From contig JARUPZ010000013.1 in NCBI GenBank assembly GCA_031213475.1, positions 4,878,739 through 4,942,738 on the forward strand: a DNA stretch of 64,000 nt, read 5' to 3'. The notes under the pieces were generated by a model. That model did no database searches, was not told the origin of the DNA, and saw only the letters and a list, made by a program, of their open reading frames with translations. Both the position numbers and the translations under genes were made by a program. The first letter of the stretch is position 1; every line of letters begins with the position of its first letter. This DNA comes from Nereocystis luetkeana (Eukaryota > Sar > Phaeophyceae > Laminariales > Laminariaceae). Shown in pieces: positions 55,171 to 64,000 of the stretch.

Positions 55171-57240
55171 AGACTCGCGGATATGCAGTGAAAAAAGGAG
55201 CAATCGAACCTTACTGCCACACGAATATCAACGATCGCCATCTCTTCTTCCTGGACGGTCTGACACAAAAAGGTGCAGCACAGTTATGATACCACGTCCC
55301 TGATAATTGCGTAGGTTATTCCCCATGAAGGGTATACAACTCGTTAAACTACAAAAACCAGTGACGAGTACCGGTAGATACTATTCTGCCTCGTGAAAAA
55401 CAAAACCAGGAAAAAACAAACTATGACTGCTTCTCTCGTGATGATAGTGTGCGCGCAAATCATGGGTCTCCATGCACCGTCTTCCTGCCGCTCTTCATGG
55501 CCGCATCATCGCCTTGGCCCAATCCACCCGCTCCTTTGCGCGTGCACTCGTTGCCATTCCCTTCCAGTCGTTTCCCTTTCTCCGTCATCCTGAAAAACAA
55601 AATGCTCCTCGCACTTGCGGTTCTGATCTGGGAAATAAAAATTCTCGCACAGGGGGAGGTCAATCCGTCTCTTCCCCGCACGTCGACGCTCAGTCTCCCT
55701 CCTCCCTCGTCGTCGAATCCAGCCTCCTACCGGCGCAATAGACTGTGCCGTAGTGTGGCCTGTGGTGGCGCCTGCCTCCGCGCATGGACACCCCGATTGA
55801 GCATTGCTGCTCTGCCGCAGCTGCCTAAAAAGACGCGCGAATCGTAGGTCTCCGTGCCTGACGCACCACGTACGACCCAACTCTACTGCCGCCTGAGCCT
55901 CGCGGCCACAGGCAGCAGCAAGAAGGTATCACTCCTTGAGCGTGAGTCTGGCCTTACACCCGCCAGAAAGACCTACCCCACTCGCTATTAGCCTGATAGG
56001 GCATGCCTCGCAGCATTCCTTGCCGAGGCAGCGAGGGGAACGGAATGTATCTGCATACCAGCCAGGCTAGTTTTGGTTGACATCTGGGCTGAGCCGTGTT
56101 CCTGGCGAAGCCCCCCCTACTGCTCACTCGAGTTTTCCCCCTGCCCGTCAACTCACTTGAGGAGCTATAATAAGAAGTTCGTGAACTACAAGCAGCGTGC
56201 TCTACCCAGCACCGACATCCCTGTGCCCCTTACCGGCTTATTATATATCCGGCACCATCTTCACAAGTAGCTGCAAAATGTAGAATACGATACCCCAACA
56301 AACTTATCCCTCGCAATTTTTTCCAAACAAACCACACTTCGAATAGAAATGATAAGCTGGCACGCGTACTTCACATATATCTGAGGGCAGTTGTTTAAAT
56401 ACCCCGGGGAGTCACACCAGTCAGCCCCTTATAAAAAACGCCACGCCATGCCGTACAGCACCGTCGGGCGGTGACTTGCGGGTTCCACACTACTTTCCGG
56501 GAGCGTCATTGTTACAACGTCTTCTTGCTATCGGTCTGTGTCTACGTATGTATGCCATACAGTTCCCTCTTTTCCTCAAACCATCCACTGCTACTACTAT
56601 TAATATCAATAGTCTTCTAGGATTATGCCCCAGTAGTAGCAGCAGGCTGCGGTCAGAGCTTGTTGTTGCTGTCTAGAAGGAACAATGCATCGTGCACGCT
56701 CCTACAAGTACTGCATGCAGTAGTAATAGTACCTTGTGCATGGCTGGTGTGTGTATGTGTCGTGTCCTTGGGTACAAACTCTCCTAGAATACGCACGTTC
56801 GTATGTGGCAGATAGATGTTTTTACCGGTGCGTTGTGCTTCGATTCGTCGTTGCTGCTGTATGTTGCTCACACCTTTCTTGCACCACTACTGTCTCGGTC
56901 ATGCGTCAAGCGCAACCTCTCTCTCTCCCCCCCTCTCTTTCTCAATGTGTTTCTCCCGGTATCTCGTATCTCTCTCTGCCGCGCTGTTGGTTGCTCCACC
57001 TGTACTCACTCTGTACGTACAATAAACACTGACGACACAGCAAGCAGCAGCATTTTATCAGGGAAACCGTTTGTCAATTGCAAGATACGAGTGGGTGCGT
57101 ACATACATACGACGTATAAAATAATACCAGGCATGTATCCTGGTTCGGCGGGTGGTGGCGTAACGTCTGCTCTGTCGTGCGAAAGTGAGGCATCACAACA
57201 AGAAGAAGACGCTTTTCTACTGCGCCAGCCAATCAAAAGC
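55171..57240. other. Unassigned spacer
   Basis: About 2 kb of balanced composition with few repeats. Frames at 55449-55847 (plus) and 55506-55880 (minus) overlap each other and show no known motif. This is the most likely place in the right half for a gene that I failed to recognise. Confidence 0.3.
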
Positions 57241-57589
57241 CGGTCGCCCCGGTGGTTCAAGTGGTTAACCTCGAATTCTACTTGTTTGAGTCCTGGGTTC
57301 GAGCCCCAGGAGGGTCGGACTTTGACTTTATTTGCAAAAATAAAAAAAAAGGGATTCAATTGTTGAGAGCGCCTTGCAGCGTGGGTAGGCACAATTCGAT
57401 GCGAGTCGACGAGGGAAGAAAAGGCTGAAATCTTCTCGCGATAAAAAATGAAGGCACGTACCGTAGCGGGAAGGGGGGAGAAGAGCCTGCTATGTGACCC
57501 CGGATCTGAGTTACGAGTTGGAAGGAGAGAGAGAAGAAGATGTGCGAAGATAATGAATGGGATGAAAAACAAAAAAAAAAAAAAAAAAA
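57241..57589 (+). mobile_element. tRNA-derived SINE, full-length reference copy
   Basis: The head GTCGCCCCGGTGGTTCAAG has an A-box (TGGTTCAAGTGG) and, 44 bp on, a canonical pol III B-box (GGTTCGAGCCC). After an A-rich link (57336-57350) comes a body of about 215 bp shared almost identically with 26603-26818, and the element ends in about 20 A. The anticodon arm does not fold properly, so it is a tRNA relic, not a tRNA gene. Length about 349 bp. Confidence 0.85.
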
Positions 57590-57889
57590 TTTATTCGGGG
57601 GGGAAAAAACGGTTTGAATTTAGAGTGTTGATGCATGTGGCAAGCATGTTGTGGTTGTCTATATATATTGATCCATCATGTATCCAACGAGATGTTTTTT
57701 GTTTACTTCGTGCGCCCGGCGCTACGGGCCTGTGAGCCCCCTCCCCTCCCACTCCACGATCTGTGTTCGCCTCAGCCCGAGGTTACGTGCAGGGATGGAC
57801 ACGAGGGGGCCGCCTGGTAGTCCTTCTGCCCCTGGCATCTATTAAAAACCAGGTATGTACGCACAACTGAACTGCTGTAATAGTATACC
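57590..57889. other. Unassigned spacer
   Basis: No gene recognised. Confidence 0.3.
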
Positions 57890-57932
57890 TCTCCTCCTCC
57901 TCCTCCTCCTCCTCCTCCTCCTCCTCCTCCTC
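57890..57932. repeat. (CTC)n microsatellite
   Basis: Fourteen CTC units. Confidence 0.95.
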
Positions 57933-58261
57933 TGCACCAGCAGGCAGAAGGACCGAAAATTCTGCCGGACTGCCCTTTTCTCTCTTTTCGCGCGTACGGA
58001 ACGCACGTAGGAATACGAGTGCAGTAGAACAGCTTCACAACAAGAGAGGAGGGGATGCTCTTTTTTTTTGTCGAGAGAGAACGGGGCGGAACGGAGAGGG
58101 CGTAAGATAATATGTACTTCTACCACACCAATCAGCAGTAGTACCAGGTACCAGTATACTGTAGTACTGGTTTACTCTCGTACGAAAGAGGATATGTGTG
58201 TGTATGTTTTCCTTGGGTAGTACAACCCTCGCTCATTCGTACTGGTACCAGGTTTACAACA

Positions 58262-58345
58262 AGTAAGCGTACACCTGTGGTAGATGAGATGCCAGGCAGA
58301 GCAAAAATTGCATGTGGTAGATGAGATGCCAGACAGAGCAAAAAG
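58262..58345. repeat. Tandem duplication, 40-bp unit
   Basis: TGTGGTAGATGAGATGCCAG followed by (A/G)CAGAGCAAAAA occurs twice in succession. Confidence 0.85.
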
Positions 58346-60000
58346 CAGGCGTTCCCTGTGTCCCTGTGCGCAAGCCGGGGCGAAAAGGGGGATCAATCAA
58401 ACACGTAACCGTAGTATCACTCGCTCCGGACGGAAACGTAAGCACCGTTCGTTATACCTGGTATTTTCGTACAACAGCAGAAGGAACAACGCTTTTAATT
58501 TTACCTGTCCCTGATTCTACAGTACGTGCAAGAAGAGTGCAGTCGTTTGTTCGCTTCTGTATCTCCATCTGCCCGTCCGCCCGTCCGTCCTACGCACTTA
58601 CGCGCATCAGATATCCATCTAGAAAAACGCTCACCAACATTGATGCTGCGCCACGCGCAAAACAAAGTAAAAATCGCGGACGACCGAGAGAGGAGAGTAA
58701 AGTTGTTGTGTCATACCTCACGAAGGCGTACTTTAAATTAGCTGATGGGACCCGTTCCCGGGTCCCCGCGGAGTGGCAACGTGCTTGAGTCCTACTGTTG
58801 TAGGAGGTGCGACGGTTTATACGCTCCGCCTATAATATTGAAATGTCATCGGCCGCATACATGCATGCATGTAACACTCTGGGTGTGCATATAGAGATCG
58901 CTTATACATGAAATATGAACGCCGATCGGCCCTTATATTTACGCCCAAGTGGCATACATACATGTATTATGTGAAGTCTCCAGCTTCAGAGTTTGTCTTC
59001 CTCGTGCAGACTGCTGTATGCGGACTGTACTTTCTGCGTGGGACATCCATAACCCGTACGTACGTAGGTCGTACGCGCGATCGAAATATCACAAAGAGCT
59101 TGCAAAAGATGGGTTTCGACCGAATAAATCCTCAACAAGCCATCACAGCTGTTATTTTTCAAGGTTATAAATATGCACCAGGTATGTATGTACAAGGGCT
59201 GCGCTTCGCGAGCGACAGATCGCCGCCCGCTAGGCTCGCTGAAGGAAGAACAAAACACGTGAAACTAAGGTACATGATTTAGATTTGGCGCAAAGCGCGA
59301 CTTGACTGCGCCAAGAGCTCCATCGTACAGAGAAAAAATCTCTAACTCTACACGCGTATACCGTGTTGTATACATACTGTACGTGCGTGATGTTGAATGT
59401 AATATCTACCTGTAGTACCTACCTGGTGGTATGTTTTATTATTGAGAACGGAAATCAAGGGAAATTACTCGTAGATTGTTGATGGCACACTTTTATTTGT
59501 GGGTTGATATGGTCGCATTCCCAAAGGAGTGAAACCCCTTCAGCCCTTCTGGAGCATGAAGAGAAAAACAAAAAGGCCACACTGAGTCTCGTCGTAACTT
59601 GGATCGCTTTGCCGGGGATGGACCGATATATCGAGGGCACATGCTACTCGTTGCTCCGAGAGCTTTATCGTGGGCTGAGTGTTTTACGGGTGGCAAGCCG
59701 CACCAACGTGAATGAACCGGTGAAAAAAAGCGAGAGAGAGCCTGCCAAACCGCTGTAAAACAAATAAATCGACTTTTTTTCCCCCCCCGATGTTTTTCTT
59801 GTTTTTCCGAGAAAAAAAAGTGTGGCAGGATGAGCAAGCACGCAAAGAAACCACAGAAGGCGAAGAAAGCAAAGACCGCACCCACTCGTAGAAGCGACGA
59901 TTGTTTATTTCAGGCTCTCCCGAGAGCGAAGCGGGCCCTTGTAAATTATTAAGTGAAAGAAAGACAAGAACCTAGGTAGATAAGTCTATGTATTAACAGC
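58346..60000. other. Unassigned spacer
   Basis: No gene recognised. Frames at 58321-58788, 58908-59282 and 59493-59885 (minus) have no motif that I can place. Confidence 0.35.
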
Positions 60001-60085
60001 ATGTATGTATGTATGCATGTATGTATGTATGTATGTATGTATGTATGTATGCATGTATGTATGTATGTATGTATGTATGTATGCG
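60001..60085. repeat. (ATGT)n microsatellite
   Basis: About twenty ATGT units with three ATGC interruptions. Confidence 0.95.
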
Positions 60086-60169
60086 ATGCCCCGTGTCCGT
60101 GATAAGAGGCATGCAGTTGAATCCGCCCAAATCCATGAGATCACGGGCTAGCTTTCAGGAAAACGAGCT

Positions 60170-60356
60170 ACTACTTCTTATCGGAGAGCGTTTTTTCCAT
60201 AATTTCCAAAGTTTGGAAATAATTGGAGACATGTATCAATATACGGAGGCGCTCTGACACACTATCATTCTTATCGCAGAGCGTTTTCTCCATAATTTCC
60301 AAAGTTTGATATAATTGGAGATATGTATCAATATACGGAGGCGTTCTGTCACTATT
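60170..60356. repeat. Tandem duplication, about 97-bp unit
   Basis: CTTATCG(G/C)AGAGCGTTTT through CAATATACGGAGGCG(C/T)TCTG occurs twice with about 92% identity. Confidence 0.85.
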
Positions 60357-60498
60357 AGTGATTCTCCAGAACCAAAAATATCAACTTCATCAACATTCCA
60401 ATATTTGGGGGGAAAAAAACAGGAACATATGGTAGATTGAAAAACTGCGCGAAAAAAATGTCGAAAAATTGGGGGAAAAAAGGTCTTCGATAAGAATG

Positions 60499-60590
60499 AC
60501 CCTCAGGACCGCAATAATCCCGTTTGGGGACAAATTACTCGGAACTTGGCCGGTTTGTCCCCAAAACGGGACTGCCGTTCTAAAAGGGTT
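60499..60590. mobile_element. M2 MITE
   Basis: CCTCAGGACCGCAATAATCC on the left and ACTGCCGTTCTAAAAGGGTT on the right. The left arm reads GCAATAATCCC where other copies read GCAGTCCC. Confidence 0.8.
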
Positions 60591-60892
60591 GAGGGTAGTA
60601 TGGACCTAGGGGCCGACGACCGCTATGCAGGTACGTAGTGTTTCTGACTTTGCTCTGGTCACTCACACACGGTGCTTGGATAAGTTATCACTCTTTCATT
60701 AAGTGCTGGCTTGCTCGCCGGATACCGACTGAAGGAAGGGGCGAGACATTCATCAGCCAGGCAGGCGAGAACGCCCGCCAGATATGATGGGGGGACACTT
60801 GCTACAAATCACGACGCCGTAACAGGGGAGAGGGGCTACCATAACACATACCAGGTATTATGAGTACCTGTATCATTAATGTGAGAACACCA

Positions 60893-60921
60893 TCATCATC
60901 GTCATCATCATCATCATCACC
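60893..60921. repeat. (CAT)n microsatellite
   Basis: Nine CAT units with one CGT variant. Confidence 0.9.
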
Positions 60922-61109
60922 GCCACCATCCATTCGTGCAGACCCACGTACAAGCAGGAGTATACGTACGAGTATTCCTTCTTGTTCCATCACTATAGTA
61001 ATACTCCTTCCAGGTTGTTAGTAACAAACGCTCCACGACATATTCTACGAAGGTTTTCGTTGTGTTTCGGAACGCCGCTTTCGTTTTGCGAATTATGGAA
61101 CGGATCTCG

Positions 61110-61165
61110 ACGAGATATTCCCGAAGATATCTCCGGAGATATCCCCGAAGATATATCCGGAGGCA
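61110..61165. repeat. GAAGATATCTCCGGAGATAT palindromic repeats
   Basis: GATATTCCCGAAGATATC and CGGAGATATCCCCGAAG units form overlapping imperfect palindromes. Confidence 0.8.
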
Positions 61166-61432
61166 CTTACTGCTGTTCATAGCTAAGAGTAGGGTCAATG
61201 GTATGCGTTGCTCTGCTGTTCCCTAGGTGTCCCCGAGTGCCTAGTTCCGTTCAAGGTAGACGGAAAAGCTTATCAACATTCCACCCGGGAATCGAATACC
61301 TACTTCGCATGCCTGCATCGGCCTTCTACACTCAAGGATCAACCCAGTACTTCGAATGCCTCATCCAAAATCCACAATGCCGCCCCGAGAATCGCTTTCC
61401 TTCTTAACTTTAGAATTACTATTAACCCTTTT

Positions 61433-61527
61433 AGAACTCCAGTCCAATTTTGGGGACAAGCCACTCAAATTCCAAGTAATTTGTCTCCAATTGTCCCCAA
61501 AACGAGACTGCAGTTCTAAAAGGGTTA
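61433..61527. mobile_element. M2 MITE
   Basis: AACCCTTTTAGAACTCCAG and CTGCAGTTCTAAAAGGGTT ends. The interior has a short duplication of TTGTC(T/C)CCAA. Confidence 0.85.
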
Positions 61528-62530
61528 ACAGTCAATAACATTACCTTCGGCGAGAGATCGTTTTTCTTTCTTTTTTTTTTTACTTTCGTTGCAGGACAGT
61601 CACGGTGTGCCTCCCAACAACCAAATCACTCTTATTTTTTCATTAATCTTTGTTTTTTAGTCAACGCAACTATTAATAACACCTCCAGAGAGAGCCCACT
61701 CACCATCTGCACTGCAGCCACAGCCTCTACCGTCGCTGTCCGCACTAACCACCCCCACAGCCTCCCCACGCGCGGTATATGGCCAAGGCACTCTGAGGCT
61801 CCATGGGAAGACACCAAATAACAAAAACCAACCCGACTCTGCCTATTTCACGGGGGCAGCGCGCGGGGGGGGGGGGGGGGGGGATTGATAAAAATGTGCC
61901 GCCTTCGTACAGGCGGCGGGTGCGTACTCATTCGCTTGCCTCAGTCATTAGACCCTTGACCCCGCATCCCTTTTGAGACAGGGGGGGGGGGGGAACGCAT
62001 CCCTTTCGAGGCGCGGGGGGGGGGTATTTCGAGTCATTATCGCCACCCATACGCTAAATATTACATTGCCCCAGTTCAGTGATAAGGGGGGGGGGGGGGG
62101 GGGGGGGTATCTCGGGTACCTTCTTGCCACCCCCAAGGGAACCAATACGTTACATACCCCCCGCCCCCCCCAGTTCCGCGGCGCACCGTTTCCTCGTGGA
62201 CTTTTGACGAGGCGCAAATTGCGCCGGGCCCATCAGAATCGCCCCACCTGATCCCCCGCCCCCGCTCCTTCGAGGCACAAAAAAGCGATTCACTTATATT
62301 TCTGTCCTCCACTCCTCCCCCCGAGGCACAAAACTAGCATTATACCACGGACTTTTAATTCCCCCGTTCTACCCCGTCTAAAAAAACTGCAGGGGCCGTC
62401 TTGGGGGTGGGGGTTGGGGGGGGGGCAGCGTCGTAACACCGCCGTGGCGCGCCATTGTCAGGAAGAAGGAGCACCGAATACTATGATAGACCTACCTACC
62501 CAGGGGAAGAAAATAATTCGGTTTGGTAAA
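61528..62530. repeat. G-tract region with family B fragment
   Basis: G runs at 61866-61883, 61981-61994 and 62086-62107, and a family B start (GCGTACTCATTCGCTTGCC ... CGCATCCCTTTTGAGAC) at 61921-61980 with a second partial CGCATCCCTTTCGAGGC unit at 61997. No gene recognised. Confidence 0.6.
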
Positions 62531-62534
62531 AAAT

Positions 62535-62650
62535 AATAATCATGTCTGCCTCAAAATAAAATTTCCCAAAAAATCAAAACTCCCAAAAAATCAGAATTCC
62601 CAAAAAAACAAAATTCCCAAAGAAAACAAAATTCCCAAATACTCAAAATT
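62535..62650. repeat. 17-bp tandem repeat
   Basis: Six or seven units of CAAAATTCCCAAAAAAT with small changes. Confidence 0.9.
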
Positions 62651-63339
62651 CGTGACGGCGAAAACAAAAGCAAACAACGCGATTTCGTGAAGGAAGAAAA
62701 CAAAACACGATTCGTGACCTGACGAAAAACGAAACACGACCCGTGGCTCAAGACAAGATTACGATTTCGCAAAAAACGAATCGAATTGGTGAGACTTGTT
62801 TGCTCGTTAGGAGCGACCCTAAACAACAACAGCAACAAAAGTTTTATCACGGCAAACGTCGGAGGGGTAGGCGGCGGCGGCGACTGATGTAGCGGTAGCA
62901 AGAGAGGCCAACGGAAAGCGTGCCCCCAATCGTTCATAGGACACCCGTCTCGTTCCAGAAAAAGGTAGTGTTCACAGCTATCGTGCCAACAGCAGGAAAG
63001 ACGGTCGGTGTACATTACTGCCATATATCATAGCGTCAACGCCACACCGCCCACAATGACCTGCGTAGGCGAAACGTTGTACCTGCAGCAGGCAAGGAAC
63101 AATGCTGCCTCGAATCGTCAACGTGTATATGCACCCAGAACGCGGCCATTCCTACACAACTATAGGCGTGACAAAGTCCGCCAAAGGCACCCCCCCCCCC
63201 GCCCCTCCCACCTACCCCCGCAGCAAATAAACATAGCGCGAATACTACCGCTTTAACTGCAACGCTCAGGACATAAACGTGGACCTAATGTTCTTTTCCC
63301 TGAGGGGAGAATCCTTCCCTTCCCCCCCTCCCCTCTAGC
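62651..63339. other. Unassigned spacer
   Basis: Looser ACGAATCG/CGAAAAACGAAAC words to 62780, then no structure. No gene recognised. Confidence 0.35.
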
Positions 63340-63690
63340 CTCCGCACATACTGCGCATACCGCACATACCGGATATACCGCGCATATGCCGCGCACACCG
63401 AAAACACTGCGCATACCGCACATACAACCCAGATACGCCGCGCATGTCGCACTTACAATACCGGATATATACCGTGCTTGGATCACATGCCCGACACACC
63501 TCGCATATTGCACATACCACGCATACAACTCATACCGGATGCGTATATACCACACATGCAGGACATACCGCACATACGGGATATATAGACCGCACAAACA
63601 GTACCCACGGCATACGACACCGCTCATACAGCACATACCACGCAAACAACCGCGCGCACATGCCGCAAACACCGCGCATACAGTACACAC
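63340..63690. repeat. CGCATACCGCACATAC minisatellite
   Basis: Irregular 9-18 bp units of CGCATA(C/T), CGCACATAC and GGATATA(C/T). Cys/Tyr-rich minus and His/Thr-rich plus frames are repeat translation. Confidence 0.9.
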
Positions 63691-64000
63691 CAAAGGAAAA
63701 ACAACAGCAATGATAACAAAATCGCGTCGAAGGGGAGGGAGGGGGGGGGCTAAGAGAAGACGGGGGGGGGCGGAGACGTGAAGCCGAGGACCCGAGGGAC
63801 CCAGGGGCCCCAGGGGGCCCGAAGGGACCCGAGGAAGAGCAGCGATAAGTACTAGAAGAGGAGAGGGGAGCGAAAAATGCGCGTCAGGATGATTAGTCCT
63901 GTCCCTATATACTGCTAAATATGCCCTCTCTTACTCTAGTGCCATACTACTGCATCTGCATACGTAGCTCGGCATCAAAGTCGCGGGGTACAGCTTGGAA
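63691..64000. other. Right edge, unassigned
   Basis: A G-rich stretch with GGGGCCCCAGGGGGCCC palindromes at 63790-63825, then ordinary sequence. Confidence 0.35.

Noticed and set aside
55449-55880. Overlapping open frames on both strands
   Set aside because: No recognisable motif, no splice or start context that decides between them, so no gene is called.
57243-57320. tRNA gene at 57.2 kb
   Set aside because: It has a canonical B-box, but the anticodon arm is defective and the sequence continues into a poly(A)-tailed repeat present elsewhere.
63340-63690. CRISPR-like short repeats
   Set aside because: It is an irregular minisatellite with units of variable length.

Overview
This is a eukaryotic nuclear window, gene-poor and repeat-rich. 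The only protein-coding material I can defend is pieces of two intron-rich lipid-metabolism genes. One is a FabI-type enoyl-ACP reductase (minus strand, two exons about 13.7 kb apart). The other is a cytochrome-b5 front-end fatty acid desaturase (plus strand, nine recognisable exons across 33.3-44.8 kb). A bacterial-type plastid fatty-acid-synthesis enzyme together with a PUFA-type desaturase suggests a photosynthetic alga, most likely a stramenopile such as a brown alga. That placement is inference and not certain. Almost all of the long open reading frames are chance or repeat-derived.

Layout. 0-16.5 kb: FabI locus; exons at 16321-16466 and 2602-2667, the space between filled with minisatellites, MITEs, a 700-bp palindrome, SINE copies and dispersed duplications. 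16.5-32.6 kb: no gene recognised; dense in two foldback MITE families (called M1 and M2 here), a tRNA-derived SINE, a Harbinger-like element and local tandem duplications. 32.6-47.6 kb: the desaturase gene and its flanks, with introns full of homopolymer G/C tracts and of a repeat family (A/B) whose copies all abut a poly-C (or, on the other strand, poly-G) tract. One 100-N assembly gap lies in the last part of the gene. 47.6-64 kb: no gene recognised; GATGGTG-type minisatellite, a ten-unit array of about 145 bp, further MITE and SINE copies, and microsatellites.

The most interesting signal is not a gene. The 9-mer TACCWGGTA occurs 26 times (about 0.5 expected for random sequence of this length). 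Alignment of repeat copies with and without it shows that it arises by precise insertion of 7 bp at a TA dinucleotide (TA becomes TA-CCWGG-TA). A second motif (TATTAATA, i.e. TA-TTAA-TA) behaves the same way in MITE copies, and a third (TACAGCAGTA/TACTGCTGTA) may do so. They look like footprints left by TA-targeting DNA transposons, or like a minimal TA-targeted insertion process. The CCWGG type is missing from the whole desaturase region (32.9-51.0 kb).

The two genes would act in the same broad pathway (FabI in plastid de novo acyl chain synthesis, the desaturase on membrane-lipid acyl chains), but nothing in the sequence shows that they are functionally linked beyond lying about 17 kb apart in divergent orientation.
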